DNA from: Flavonifractor sp963557075
GTDB lineage: Bacteria > Bacillota > Clostridia > Oscillospirales > Oscillospiraceae
Assembly: GCA_963557075.1 (NCBI GenBank)
Contig: CAUWDA010000004.1
Span: 45,313-109,312 of the forward strand
DNA: 64,000 nucleotides
Reading direction: 5' to 3'
This document shows, in pieces, positions 7,430 through 15,740 of the stretch. The notes under the pieces were generated by a model. The model saw only the letters and a program-made list of their open reading frames with translations, was not told the origin of the DNA and did not search any database. The position numbers and the translations under genes were made by a program. The first letter of the stretch is position 1, and the number at the start of each line of letters is the position of its first letter.

Positions 7430-7888
7430 TCAGCCCTGTAGTCCGGCCAGGACGTCGGCGGCGTTGGTGTCCGCCTTCACCTTAGGCATCGCCTGTTCGA
7501 TGACGCCGTCCGGGCCGATGACGAAGGTGGTGCGGACCACACCCATGCTTACCTTGCCGTAGTTCTTCTTCTCCTGCCAGACGCCGTAGGCCTGGATGGC
7601 GGTGAGCTCCGGGTCGGAGAGGAGCAGGAAGGGCAGCGCGTACTTCTGGGCGAACTTCTGGTGAGAGGCCACAGAGTCCTTGCTGATGCCGATGACCACG
7701 GTGTCCAGCGCGCAGAATGCGTCATAGGCGGCGGCGTAGCCGCAGGCCTGCTTGGTGCAGCCGGGGGTGTTGTCCCGGGGATAGAAGTAGAGCACCACCC
7801 GCTTGCCCAGGAAACTGGACAGGGTGATAAGGTTGCCGTCCTGATCCGGCAGGGTAAAGTCCGGCGCTTTGGTTCCGACTTCCAGCAT
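7430..7888 (-). CDS. bcp: Thiol peroxidase of the Bcp/PrxQ type
   Basis: A 152-residue peroxiredoxin that reduces hydrogen peroxide and organic hydroperoxides with thioredoxin. It has the AhpC/TSA fold: VGTKAPDFTLPDQDG at the N terminus, then YFYPRDNTPGCTKQACGY, where C44 is the peroxidatic cysteine and C49 the PrxQ-type resolving cysteine. The segment VVRTTFVIGPDGVI near the C terminus is also typical. It begins one base after the end of yaaA on the same strand, so the pair forms a peroxide-defence operon. Length is normal for the family. Confidence 0.93.
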   Translation of the reverse strand: MLEVGTKAPDFTLPDQDGNLITLSSFLGKRVVLYFYPRDNTPGCTKQACGYAAAYDAFCALDTVVIGISKDSVASHQKFAQKYALPFLLLSDPELTAIQAYGVWQEKKNYGKVSMGVVRTTFVIGPDGVIEQAMPKVKADTNAADVLAGLQG

Positions 7889-7889
7889 A

Positions 7890-8639
7890 TCAGAGTTCCT
7901 CCTTCAAAAAAACAGCGTTTTGCGGGTTGGAAAAGGTGGGGGAGAAGCGGAAGCCCAGGCGGTCAAAGGCCCGCAGGTCCTCCGGATACTGTGCGCCCGT
8001 CTCCGCCATCCAGCGCACCATTTCGCCCCGGGCCATTTTGCACAAGGTGCCCTTTTCCACCACCTTGTCCCCCTTGCGCTCCCCAAAGGTGCAGGTCAGC
8101 ACCCGGACGCCGGCGGGCAGATGGGGAAGCACCGCCCTGCTGTACTCCTTGGAGGCCAGATCGATCACCAGGTCGGTCTCCTCCGCTACTGCCCGGGCCA
8201 GCTTGTCCCCCCAGAAGGCGTACAGATCCTTCCTGCCGTCCACAGACAGGGGAGCGGCCATCTCCAGCCGGTAGGGCGTTACGCCGTCAAAGGGCCGCAG
8301 CAGGCCGTAGAACCCGGAGAGGATGCGCAGATGCGCCTGGAGGTAGGCCAGAGCGCCCCGGTCCAGGACGCCGGGGGCCATATAGCGGTACTGGATGCCC
8401 TCATAGGAGAGAATGGCGGGAGTGAGCTGCCGGTGCAGGTCCATGCCGGTCAGGCGCTCCAGGTTGAGGGCGGCAATGGAGTCGTTGCATTTCCACAGCG
8501 CTTGGAGCTGGGGGGCCGTCATAGCCCGCAGCGCGGCAAGTAGCCGCTGGGTCTCCGGAAGAAAGGCGGGGAGACCGGCGGGAGCGAGACTGTCGGTATC
8601 CACCCGCATTTTTTTGGCGGGGGAGATGAGGATACGCAT
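7890..8639 (-). CDS. yaaA: Peroxide stress protein YaaA (DUF328)
   Basis: YaaA lowers free iron and protects DNA during hydrogen peroxide stress in Escherichia coli. The 249-residue protein begins MRILISPAKKM, the hallmark of the family, and carries FPAI-like LTPAILSYEGIQY, LRILSGFYGLLRPFD and the C-terminal KMARGEMVRW and FGFRFSPTFS-like segments. The ATG is preceded by AGGAGG on the minus strand. It is the first gene of a two-gene operon with bcp, which fits a joint role in peroxide response. The upstream region contains the palindromic repeat at 8675-8851. Confidence 0.92.
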   Translation of the reverse strand: MRILISPAKKMRVDTDSLAPAGLPAFLPETQRLLAALRAMTAPQLQALWKCNDSIAALNLERLTGMDLHRQLTPAILSYEGIQYRYMAPGVLDRGALAYLQAHLRILSGFYGLLRPFDGVTPYRLEMAAPLSVDGRKDLYAFWGDKLARAVAEETDLVIDLASKEYSRAVLPHLPAGVRVLTCTFGERKGDKVVEKGTLCKMARGEMVRWMAETGAQYPEDLRAFDRLGFRFSPTFSNPQNAVFLKEEL

Positions 8640-8674
8640 GGCGGGCCTCCTTGCTGTAAAACTGGGATGCCCTC

Positions 8675-8851
8675 ATTATACCATGACGGCAAGCGGTTTC
8701 ACCGCTTGGTCGCCGGGAATCCGGCAGAAGCCGGCTCTGCCGGATTGGTCATGGTGTAACAAGCACAGTGCGCGGTCTTTCACCGCGCCCCGCCGCCGGA
8801 AAGGCGGCCACAAACAGCAGGGCTGTTTGTACTGCGCTTATTATATCATGG
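8675..8851. repeat. Multi-hairpin palindromic repeat, copy A
   Basis: Module 1: outer stem TTATACCATGAC (8676-8687) with GTCATGGTGTAA (8748-8759), enclosing AAGCGGT/ACCGCTT and AATCCGGCAGA/TCTGCCGGATT hairpins. Module 2: GCGCGGT/ACCGCGC (8770-8788), GCCGCC/GGCGGC (8792-8808) and ACAAACAGC/GCTGTTTGT (8810-8830), closed by CAGT/ACTG. A second copy is at 58161-58315 with the same order of hairpins. Both lie between divergent genes. No coding potential is apparent. Confidence 0.85.
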
Positions 8852-8910
8852 TTTTTATGGGGTGCAAGGGGGTAGGGCGGCAGCCGGGGAAGAAAATGGA
8901 GGCGGGCGGG

Positions 8911-8940
8911 TTGACAGCGGGGGTGGGCTGGGGCTACAAT
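8911..8940 (+). promoter_or_regulatory. Promoter of lrgAB
   Basis: TTGACA at 8911-8916 and TACAAT at 8935-8940 with an 18-base spacer, about 60 bases before the lrgA start. Confidence 0.75.
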
Positions 8941-8998
8941 GGGGCCTGTTGGACCGGGGCTGCCGGTCCTTAAATCCGGATGAGAGGCGAAATGATCG

Positions 8999-9367
8999 AT
9001 GAAACTGCTCTGTCAATTTGGCGTGATCTTCGGGGTGTGCTGGGTGAGCCAGATCCTGGAGCGCCTGCTGCCCTTTCCCTTCCCTGCCAGCGTGATCGGC
9101 ATGGTGCTGCTTTTTATCCTGCTTGCCACCGGGCTGCTGAAGCTGGAGCACGTGCGGGAGAAGGCGGATTTTCTGCTGGCCAACATGGCCTTCTTTTTCC
9201 TGCCTGCCGGCGTCAGTGTGATGAACTACTTTGACGTGCTGGGCGGTGCCCTGGTGCCCCTGCTGGTCATCTGCCTGGTGACCACCGTGCTGGTATTTGG
9301 CGCGACAGCGCTGAGCATCAAGCTCACCCTGCGCCTGATGGGAAGGAGGAAGGACCGAAATGGCTGA
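8999..9367 (+). CDS. lrgA: CidA/LrgA family holin-like membrane protein
   Basis: A 122-residue protein with four predicted membrane helices. The family acts with LrgB/CidB in control of murein hydrolase activity, programmed lysis and, as shown in some bacteria, transport of small carboxylates such as pyruvate. Family features are FGVCWVSQILERLLPFPFPASVIGMVLL at the N terminus and the later FLLANMAFFFLPAGVSVMNY. ATG 8999 follows GAGAGGCG. The gene overlaps lrgB by eight bases. Whether it is LrgA or CidA cannot be decided, because no LytSR or CidR regulator is adjacent. Confidence 0.88.
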   Translation: MKLLCQFGVIFGVCWVSQILERLLPFPFPASVIGMVLLFILLATGLLKLEHVREKADFLLANMAFFFLPAGVSVMNYFDVLGGALVPLLVICLVTTVLVFGATALSIKLTLRLMGRRKDRNG

Positions 9368-10040
9368 GTGGACCAATTCCCCGTTCTTTGGCGTGGCCCT
9401 CAGTGTGGCGGCCTTCTGGATCGGGGTGAAGCTGCAAAAAAAGACGGGGCTGGTGCTGTGTAACCCGCTGCTGGTGGCGGTGACTCTGGTGGTGGGGGTA
9501 TTGCTGGTCCTGGGGATCCCATACGAGCATTATAACCAGGGCGGCAGTCTGATCAATCTGTTTCTTGCCCCTGCTACAGCCTGCCTGGCGGTGGCCATCT
9601 ACAGCAAGGTGCGCTTGCTGAAGGAGAACTGGCTGCCCATTTTGGTGGGGTGCGCGGTGGGCTCGGCGGTGTCCATGGGCAGTGTGTTGGGCCTGTGCCG
9701 GCTCTTCCGGCTGGACGAGGTCATGGCGGCCTCTCTGCTGCCCAAGTCGGTGACCACCCCTATCGCGGTCAGTGTCTCCCAGGCCCACGGCGGAATCCCG
9801 TCCATCACGGTGGTGGCGGTGCTCCTCACCGGGATCATGGGCAGCATCCTGGCCCCTCTGCTGATCCGTCTGTTCCGGGTGAAGGACCCGGTGGTTGCCG
9901 GTCTGTCCATCGGCGCCTGCTCCCACGCGATCGGTACCTCCAAGGCCCTGGAGCTGGGGGAGACGGAGGGCGCTATGAGCGGTCTGGCCATCGGCGTGTG
10001 CGGCCTGGTCACCGTGATCTTTTCTCTGGTCCTGCTGTAA
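9360..10040 (+). CDS. lrgB: LrgB/CidB family membrane protein
   Basis: A 226-residue polytopic membrane protein, partner of LrgA. Typical LrgB segments are present: NPLLVAVTLVVGVLLVLGIPYEHYNQGG near the N terminus, LLPKSVTTPIAVSVSQAHGGIPSIT in the middle and GACSHAIGTSKALELGETEGAMSGLA near the end. The start overlaps lrgA, preceded by AAGGAGGAAGG in the lrgA coding region. The family is linked to lysis control and to pyruvate or related carboxylate transport; no neighbour indicates which applies here. A strong terminator follows immediately. Confidence 0.92.
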   Translation: MAEWTNSPFFGVALSVAAFWIGVKLQKKTGLVLCNPLLVAVTLVVGVLLVLGIPYEHYNQGGSLINLFLAPATACLAVAIYSKVRLLKENWLPILVGCAVGSAVSMGSVLGLCRLFRLDEVMAASLLPKSVTTPIAVSVSQAHGGIPSITVVAVLLTGIMGSILAPLLIRLFRVKDPVVAGLSIGACSHAIGTSKALELGETEGAMSGLAIGVCGLVTVIFSLVLL

Positions 10041-10077
10041 AAAAAGACGTGCTGCCGGCGCAGCACGTCTTTTTTTA
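10039..10077. terminator. Bidirectional terminator between lrgB and DUF308 gene
   Basis: AAAAAGACGTGCTG and CAGCACGTCTTTTT form a 14-bp stem around CCGGCG, flanked by A and T runs for both convergent genes. Confidence 0.92.
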
Positions 10078-10659
10078 CAGGTCGATGGGGTCCACATCCA
10101 CCGGATGAGTCTTGCGGTACTCCTTGCCCCAGTGGGAGAGCTGGAAAAGGGTCCAGAGGTCGGAGCCGCCGGCGTATACCAGAACCGCGCCGATGACCCG
10201 GAAGAGCGCGGCCTCGCTGAGCAGAGGGTGGAACACCACAAAGATGCCCAGAGCGGTGGAGACGAGGGAGAGGATCAGATTCACGTTCCAGCGGGAGAAA
10301 TCCATCCGGTGGAGTTCCAGGGTGCGCTTGAGGTTGAGCAGGCCGTCAATGGCAATATACAGGCCCAGGATCACAGGGATGATGCTCTGGATCAGAGGGG
10401 GATAGAGGACCATGACGGCGCCAACCGCCAGGGCCACGATGCCCAGGAACAGTTCCAGGAGGGCACCGCCCCTGCGGTCCTCGCTGCGGTAGAAGCCGAT
10501 CACGGTGAACAGCCCGTAGAGCAGCAGGATGGCGCCGAAGGCATAGCAGATCAGATCCATGACGGTGTTGGGCCACAGCAGCAGAACGACGCCCAGCAGC
10601 AGATAGAGTACAGAGAGGAACACGAAACTGACGGACATATTTTTCAGACGCTCTTTCAT
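10075..10659 (-). CDS. DUF308 (HdeD-like) membrane protein
   Basis: A 194-residue protein with six hydrophobic helices in three pairs, the DUF308/HdeD pattern. HdeD of Escherichia coli is associated with acid resistance at high cell density, but function in Firmicutes is unknown. Repeated units are visible: LLGVVLLLWPNTVMDLICYAFGAILL, LGIVALAVGAVMVLYPPLIQSIIPVILG and LGIFVVFHPLLSEAALFRVIGAV, each with the W/Y/H-P turn seen in the family. ATG 10659 is chosen over GTG 10668 because AAAGGTGG is then a properly spaced ribosome binding site. Charged cytoplasmic tail at the C terminus. Confidence 0.8.
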   Translation of the reverse strand: MKERLKNMSVSFVFLSVLYLLLGVVLLLWPNTVMDLICYAFGAILLLYGLFTVIGFYRSEDRRGGALLELFLGIVALAVGAVMVLYPPLIQSIIPVILGLYIAIDGLLNLKRTLELHRMDFSRWNVNLILSLVSTALGIFVVFHPLLSEAALFRVIGAVLVYAGGSDLWTLFQLSHWGKEYRKTHPVDVDPIDL

Positions 10660-10680
10660 AAAAACCACCTTTCCTGCCCC

Positions 10681-11166
10681 TTACAGTTCAGGGGCCTGCC
10701 AACCTTTGCACACATCGACCCAGCCGGCGCTGCCGGACAGCCGGGCCAGCTCCTCGCAGCTGAGTTCCACGGCGGAAGCGGCGTTCCCGGCGGCGGGATA
10801 GATGATGTCGAACCGCCGGAGAGAGACGTCCAGATAGGTGACGGTATCGGGGGACACAATGCCGAAGGGGCATACGCCGCCGATCTCATGACCGGTGAAG
10901 GCCACCACCTGCTCCGGGGTGAGCATGGTGGCTTTGTGGTGAAATGTGGCCTTGAATTTGGCGTTGTCGATCCTGGCGTCACCGGCGCACACAAGGAGCA
11001 GAGCCCCCTCCCCGTGGACGAAGGAGAGGGTCTTGGCGATGCGGGCAGGCTCGCATCCGACGGCCTGGGCAGCCAGCTCCACCGTGGCGCTGGAGACATC
11101 GAATTCCCGGATACGGTCCTCATACCCCTGCTGGCGCAGGTAGAGACGGCCCGTTTCGATGGACAT
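10681..11166 (-). CDS. YbaK/EbsC family aminoacyl-tRNA deacylase
   Basis: A 161-residue single-domain protein of the YbaK/ProX editing fold, which hydrolyses misacylated tRNAs such as Cys-tRNA(Pro) in trans. The family core is clear: RIAKTLSFVHGEGALLLVCAGDARID, then KAT in LKATF-like FKATFHHKATML, and the signature GHEIGGVCPFGI, with the active-site lysine region at KTLSF. It ends GWVDVCKG. The next gene upstream on the same strand ends two bases earlier, so it is co-transcribed with the thioesterase-like gene. Substrate specificity (Cys-tRNA-Pro or other) is not decided from sequence. Confidence 0.87.
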   Translation of the reverse strand: MSIETGRLYLRQQGYEDRIREFDVSSATVELAAQAVGCEPARIAKTLSFVHGEGALLLVCAGDARIDNAKFKATFHHKATMLTPEQVVAFTGHEIGGVCPFGIVSPDTVTYLDVSLRRFDIIYPAAGNAASAVELSCEELARLSGSAGWVDVCKGWQAPEL

Positions 11167-11168
11167 GT

Positions 11169-11564
11169 TCAGCAGCCTTCTTTCTTGGCCTGGGCCTTGG
11201 CCAGGAAGCGGTCAGCCTGGATGATGAAACGCTGATGCTCCCCCTTGCCGATGGGACCGGCTTCGTCGTAGGCAGTCACGGAATAGGTCAGCTTGCGGCC
11301 CTCGACGGCGGTGAGCTCCGCCTCGGCCCACACCCGCATCCCCACCGGGGTAGCGGCGTCGTGGGACACGTTGAGCAGGGTGCCCACCGTGCCCTGCCCC
11401 TCCTCCAGCTGGGCCTGTACCGCGTTGACAGCGGCGTTCTCCATCAGGGCGATCATGGCAGGGGTGGCAAAGACGGGCACAAGGCCGCTGCCCACTGCGG
11501 CGGCGGTATTTTCAGCGGTGACGGTCGTTTCGGCACGGCCTTTCATTCCAACGGAAAGTGACAT
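11169..11564 (-). CDS. FlK-like hotdog thioesterase
   Basis: A 131-residue hotdog-fold protein resembling the fluoroacetyl-CoA thioesterase (FlK) group common in Clostridia. Visible features are the N-terminal SVGMKGRAETTVTAENTAA, the helix ATPAMIALMENAAVNAVQAQL carrying the catalytic-type glutamate, and GTLLNVSHDAATPVGM, where T and H match active-site positions of the group. The start at 11564 is chosen because GGAG precedes it; a frame to 11600 adds 12 residues without a binding site. True acyl-CoA substrate is unknown; fluoroacetyl-CoA itself is unlikely. First gene of a leftward pair with the YbaK-type gene. Confidence 0.78.
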   Translation of the reverse strand: MSLSVGMKGRAETTVTAENTAAAVGSGLVPVFATPAMIALMENAAVNAVQAQLEEGQGTVGTLLNVSHDAATPVGMRVWAEAELTAVEGRKLTYSVTAYDEAGPIGKGEHQRFIIQADRFLAKAQAKKEGC

Positions 11565-11638
11565 AGATATGGCTCCTTCTCTGTAAAAGAATTCGTTCAA
11601 ACGTCATTTTACCGCACTTCATCAGGAAAGGCAAGCAG

Positions 11639-11664
11639 AAAGCCGCGCCTGACGGCGCGGCTTT
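11639..11664 (-). terminator. Hairpin downstream of potD
   Basis: AAAGCCGCGCC and GGCGCGGCTTT form an 11-bp stem with a TGAC loop. The following U-run on the minus strand is weak, so this may be a poor terminator or only an RNA end hairpin. Confidence 0.6.
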
Positions 11665-11677
11665 CCGGTGTGTTGAT

Positions 11678-12757
11678 TCAGTTGGCGGCCAGCATCAGGC
11701 GGGTCCACTCGGAGTCATACAGGGCCAGCGTGTCGGCGGGCAGGTTCTTGAAGCTCTCGCAGTTGGCCAGGATGGACGCGTCGGGATAGGCGTAGGGGTC
11801 GTTGGCCACCTCGGGGTCCAGCTCCTCCCGGACGGACAGCAGGGGGGAGGAGTACCAGATCTCCTCGCAGTTCTTCAGCCCGGCGGCGGTGGAGCACATA
11901 TAGTTGATGAAGATCTCGGCGTTTTCCTTGTTCTCGGCATTCTTGGGGATGCACATGGCGTCCACATACAGGTTGGTGCCCTCCTCGGGCAGGCAGAAGG
12001 CCAGGTCGGGGTTGATCTCCTGCATGGTGAGGAAGTCGCCGTAGTAGTATGCGCCGATGGCGGCAGAGCCGCCCTGCATCTTCTCAAAAATGTCGTCCAT
12101 CACATAGGAGTCCACCAGGGGCTTCTGACGGATGAGCAGATCCACGGCCTCCTTGATCTGGGCCGGGTCGGTGGTGTTGTAGGAGTAGCCCAGCTCCTTC
12201 AGGGCCACGCCCAGGCCGTCCCGGGAGTTGTTGAACATGAGGATCTGGCCGGCGTAGTCCTCATCAAACATGATGTCCCAGCCGGTGGGCACTTCGTCCA
12301 CCATGGTGGTGTTGTAGATGATGCCCAGCAGGCCCCACATATAGGGCACGCTGTACAGGCCCTCCGGATCGTAATCCGGGTTTTTCAGGGCCGGGTCCAC
12401 ATCGGCAAAGTTAGGAATATTGTCAAAGTTCAGCGGCTCCAGCATATCCTCTTCGATCATTCGGGAGATCATATAGTCGGAAGGGATGACCACGTCATAG
12501 CTGGCGCCCTCGTTTTTCAGAACGCCGTACATGGCCTCGTTGCTCTCGAAGGTGTCATATACCACCTTGATGCCGGTCTCGGCTTCAAAATCCTCCAGAA
12601 CGGACTCGTCGATATAGACGCCCCAGTTATAGACGTTGACCACGCCTTTGGCGGCGGCGCCAGGCTCCTTGGAGTTACCGGAAGTAGTGCCGCCGCAGCC
12701 GGACAGCAGACCCAGGGTGAGAGCGGAAACGCTCAGGAGTGCGAGAAACTTTTTCAA
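11678..12757 (-). CDS. potD: Spermidine/putrescine ABC transporter substrate-binding lipoprotein
   Basis: PotD-type receptor that binds polyamines outside the membrane and delivers them to PotBC. The 359-residue protein starts with a lipoprotein signal peptide ending at the lipobox LLSGC (C21), then VNVYNWGVYIDESVLEDFEAETGIKVVYDTFESNEAMY, the classical opening of PotD/PotF. YDVVIPSDYMI, PYMWGLLGIIYN and GAYYYGDF are further family segments contributing to the polyamine pocket. It is the last gene of the leftward pot operon, separated from potC by 82 bases. Precise preference for spermidine or putrescine is not decided. Confidence 0.93.
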   Translation of the reverse strand: MKKFLALLSVSALTLGLLSGCGGTTSGNSKEPGAAAKGVVNVYNWGVYIDESVLEDFEAETGIKVVYDTFESNEAMYGVLKNEGASYDVVIPSDYMISRMIEEDMLEPLNFDNIPNFADVDPALKNPDYDPEGLYSVPYMWGLLGIIYNTTMVDEVPTGWDIMFDEDYAGQILMFNNSRDGLGVALKELGYSYNTTDPAQIKEAVDLLIRQKPLVDSYVMDDIFEKMQGGSAAIGAYYYGDFLTMQEINPDLAFCLPEEGTNLYVDAMCIPKNAENKENAEIFINYMCSTAAGLKNCEEIWYSSPLLSVREELDPEVANDPYAYPDASILANCESFKNLPADTLALYDSEWTRLMLAAN

Positions 12758-12839
12758 TTTCTTTCGTTATCCCCTTTCGGAAATGTGATCTATGACGGGC
12801 CCCGGTGAGGGGCGGGTCACCAGTTGGGAGAGGCTCGCC

Positions 12840-13700
12840 CTACGAGCCGGGGTTCAGCTTGGCCTTCCGCCGGGCGGAGGCGGTCTCCTGCCGGGCCTGC
12901 CGGATGTTGACAGTGAGCAGCAGGGCGAACACCACCAAGAACATCAGGGTGGACAGGGCGTTGATCTCGGGGGTCACAGGCTTTTTCACCATGGTGTAGA
13001 TCTCCACCGCCAGAGTGGTGACGCCGGAGCCCTTGGTAAAGTAGCTGATGACGAAGTCGTCGATGCTCATGGTGAAGGCGATGATCAGACCGTTGAGTAC
13101 CCCGGGCATGATCTCGGGCAGGATGACCTTGCGGAAAGCCAGAAAGCCGGGGGCGCCCAGGTCCTGAGCCGCCTCGTAGATGTTGGCGTCCAGCTGCCGC
13201 AGCCGGGGCATGACAGAAAGGATCACATAGGGGGCGTTAAAGGTGACGTGGGCGATGAGCAGGGTGCCGAAGCCCATTTTCCACCGTACCCCCAGCCACT
13301 CGCTGAGGAAGCTGCTGTTGAAGGCTCCGATGGCGAACACAAAGAGCAACATCATGGATACGCCGGTGATGATGTCCGCGTTGGTCAGGGGGATATTGTT
13401 CACCGACAGGTAGATGGTACGGGACCGGCGGCGCATGGAGTAAAAGCCGATGGCGGCGGCGGTGCCCAGAACGGTGGCGATAACGGCGGCCAGCACCGAC
13501 AGGATGATGGTGGTGCGCAGCGCGCCTAAAAGGCGGGTATTGTGGAACAGCTCGCTGTACCAGTCCAGGGAGAAGCCGCCCCAGACCCGGTTGCTCTTGG
13601 TGGCGTTGAAGGAGAAGATGATGAGCAGCGCGATGGGGGCGTACAGAAAGATGTACACCAGCAGGGTGAAGAACCGGGAGGGGATCCGATGCTTTCTCAC
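12840..13700 (-). CDS. potC: Spermidine/putrescine ABC transporter permease PotC
   Basis: A 286-residue inner membrane permease of the polyamine importer. Six hydrophobic helices are visible. The EAA loop that contacts the ATPase is EAAQDLGAPGFLAFRKVILPEIMPGVLNG, and the N terminus LVYIFLYAPIALLIIFSFN is typical of PotC/PotI. The start overlaps the end of potB by four bases, so translation is coupled. PotB and PotC form the heterodimeric channel. Neighbouring potA and potD complete the transporter. Confidence 0.93.
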   Translation of the reverse strand: MRKHRIPSRFFTLLVYIFLYAPIALLIIFSFNATKSNRVWGGFSLDWYSELFHNTRLLGALRTTIILSVLAAVIATVLGTAAAIGFYSMRRRSRTIYLSVNNIPLTNADIITGVSMMLLFVFAIGAFNSSFLSEWLGVRWKMGFGTLLIAHVTFNAPYVILSVMPRLRQLDANIYEAAQDLGAPGFLAFRKVILPEIMPGVLNGLIIAFTMSIDDFVISYFTKGSGVTTLAVEIYTMVKKPVTPEINALSTLMFLVVFALLLTVNIRQARQETASARRKAKLNPGS

Positions 13701-14545
13701 AGTACCGCCACCCCCTCTTCACCCTCGCCGAAGCGGTTCATAATGGCCATCATGATGAGGACGATCACCATCATCACCAGGGCGATGGCGGAGCCCAGGT
13801 GGGGGTTGTAGGCGTTGCCCAGGAACTGCATCTCAATGAGGTCGCCCAGCAGCAGGGTCTTGCCGCCGCCCAGCAGGCGGGACAGGGCGAAGGTGGACAC
13901 CGAGGGGATGAACACCATGGTCACCCCGGAGAGCACGCCGGGCAGGGACAGGGGGAAGATCACCTTGCGGAACACCATGGAGCTGTTGGCGCCCAGGTCC
14001 TGGGCGGCCTCCACCACCTTGGGGTCGATCTTCTCAATGACCGAGAAGATGGGCAGCACCATGAAGGGCAGGAAGTTGTATACCATGCCCAGCACAATGG
14101 CCCCCTGGGTATTGATCATGGGGAAATACCGGAGGTTGGTGCCGAAGATCGAGTTCCACAGGTCGAAAAATCCGATGTTGGACAGGAACTGATTGATCAG
14201 ACCGTTGTCATCCAGAATGGACATCCAGGCGTAAGTCCGCAGCAGGAAGTTCATCCACATGGGCAGCATGATGAGCATCATGGCCACCTTGCGCACCATC
14301 AGGCTCTCCCGGGACAGGAAGTAGGCCAGGGGATAGCCGATGAGGATACAGATCAGGGTCGCCACGATGGCCAGCACGAAGGAGTGCTGAAAGGCGGGCA
14401 GGAAGGTGCTCATGCTGTTGAAGTTGCCCATGGTGACGGCGCCGGACTTGTCGGTGAAGGCAAAGACCACCACCAGAATGAGGGGGGCCACCACAAAGAG
14501 GCCCATCCAGACCACATAGGGCGCGGCCAGCCACTTATTCCTCAT
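13697..14545 (-). CDS. potB: Spermidine/putrescine ABC transporter permease PotB
   Basis: A 282-residue membrane permease, partner of PotC. It opens with a hydrophobic helix (PYVVWMGLFVVAPLILVVVFAF) and has the EAA loop EAAQDLGANSSMVFRKVIFPLSLPGVLSG. Segments MLIMLPMWMNFLLRTYAWMSIL and GMVYNFLPFMVLPI are typical for PotB/PotH. ATG 14545 is used because GGAGGA precedes it at good spacing; a longer frame to 14587 has no binding site. It overlaps the potA end by 11 bases and the potC start by four. Confidence 0.93.
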   Translation of the reverse strand: MRNKWLAAPYVVWMGLFVVAPLILVVVFAFTDKSGAVTMGNFNSMSTFLPAFQHSFVLAIVATLICILIGYPLAYFLSRESLMVRKVAMMLIMLPMWMNFLLRTYAWMSILDDNGLINQFLSNIGFFDLWNSIFGTNLRYFPMINTQGAIVLGMVYNFLPFMVLPIFSVIEKIDPKVVEAAQDLGANSSMVFRKVIFPLSLPGVLSGVTMVFIPSVSTFALSRLLGGGKTLLLGDLIEMQFLGNAYNPHLGSAIALVMMVIVLIMMAIMNRFGEGEEGVAVL

Positions 14546-15704
14546 CGCCGCAGTCCTCCTCCAGCCGGTCCTCGTTGAGCTCGTCATACTCGGAGGAGTA
14601 GGAGCTGTAGTCGCCGAAGGTGCCGGAGTACTGGCTCTTCTTCATGATGTGGAAACCGTCGGGGTCGATCTTGACCCCGATCCTGGCCCCCACAGGGGAG
14701 TAGTCGGTGGTCTGGATCAGCCACTTGAAGCCCCGGAAGTCCACAATGGTGTCGTAGTGGACGCCCTTGAAGGTGACCTCGGTGACGGTGCCGGTGAGCT
14801 GGCCCTCGGCCTCGGGCACGATGTCGATGTCCTCGGGCCGGATGACCACGTCCACCGGCTCGTTGGGGGCGAAGCCCTTGTCCAGGCACTTGAACTTCCG
14901 GCCGTACATCCCCACCACGAAGTCCTCGTGCATGATGCCGTCGATGATGTTGGACTCGCCGATGAAGTCGGCAACAAAGGCGTTTTTAGGCTCGTTATAG
15001 ATATCCTCGGGGGTGCCGATCTGCTGGATCTTGCCCTCGTTCATCACCACGATGGTGTCGGACATGGAGAGGGCCTCCTCCTGGTCGTGGGTGACGTAGA
15101 TAAAGGTGATCCCCACCTGCTGCTGGATCTTTTTCAGCTCGATCTGCATATCCTTGCGCAGCTTCAGATCCAGGGCGCCCAGCGGCTCGTCCAGCAGGAG
15201 GACTTGGGGCCGGTTGACGATGGCCCGGGCGATGGCCACCCGCTGCTGCTGACCGCCGGAGAGGGAGTTCACCGAGCGCTTGCCGTAGCCCGCCAGGTTC
15301 ACCAGGGCCAGAGCCTCCTCCACCCGCTCCTTGACCTCGGACTCCGGGACTTTGATAAACTTTCCGGGGTGCTTGGGGTCGGGGATCTTGTTCACCCGCA
15401 GGCCGAAGGCCACATTTTCAAAGATATTCATGTGGGTGAACAGGGCGTATTTCTGAAAGACAGTGTTGACCTTCCGCTTATGAGGGGGAACGTCATTGAT
15501 CCTCACGCCGTCAAAATACACGTCGCCGGAGGTGGGCTTCTGAAAGCCGCCGATGATACGAAGCGTCGTGGTTTTGCCGCACCCGGAAGGACCGAGCAAC
15601 GTGAGGAACTCTTTGTCGTTGATATAAAGGTTGATGTGGTCGAGAATGACGTCGTCGTCAAATTTCATGAAGCAGTCCGACAGGCGGATCAGTTCTTTGG
15701 ACAT
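14535..15704 (-). CDS. potA: Spermidine/putrescine ABC transporter ATPase PotA
   Basis: The 389-residue ATPase that powers polyamine import. Walker A is GPSGCGKTT, the signature is LSGGQQQR, Walker B is VLLLDEPLGALD and the H-loop is VTHDQEEAL. The C-terminal TOBE domain (DVVIRPEDIDIVPE, LTGTVTEVTFKG) is present. It ends in an unusual Ser/Tyr-rich and acidic tail of about 25 residues (SSYSSEYDELNEDRLEED) beyond the usual TOBE end. ATG 15704 follows GGAGG at five bases; the much longer upstream frame is spurious because it crosses the promoter. First gene of the potABCD operon. Confidence 0.94.
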   Translation of the reverse strand: MSKELIRLSDCFMKFDDDVILDHINLYINDKEFLTLLGPSGCGKTTTLRIIGGFQKPTSGDVYFDGVRINDVPPHKRKVNTVFQKYALFTHMNIFENVAFGLRVNKIPDPKHPGKFIKVPESEVKERVEEALALVNLAGYGKRSVNSLSGGQQQRVAIARAIVNRPQVLLLDEPLGALDLKLRKDMQIELKKIQQQVGITFIYVTHDQEEALSMSDTIVVMNEGKIQQIGTPEDIYNEPKNAFVADFIGESNIIDGIMHEDFVVGMYGRKFKCLDKGFAPNEPVDVVIRPEDIDIVPEAEGQLTGTVTEVTFKGVHYDTIVDFRGFKWLIQTTDYSPVGARIGVKIDPDGFHIMKKSQYSGTFGDYSSYSSEYDELNEDRLEEDCGDEE

Positions 15705-15740
15705 GTATCCTCCCCCATTTCTTGACATGTTAGTAAAGGA

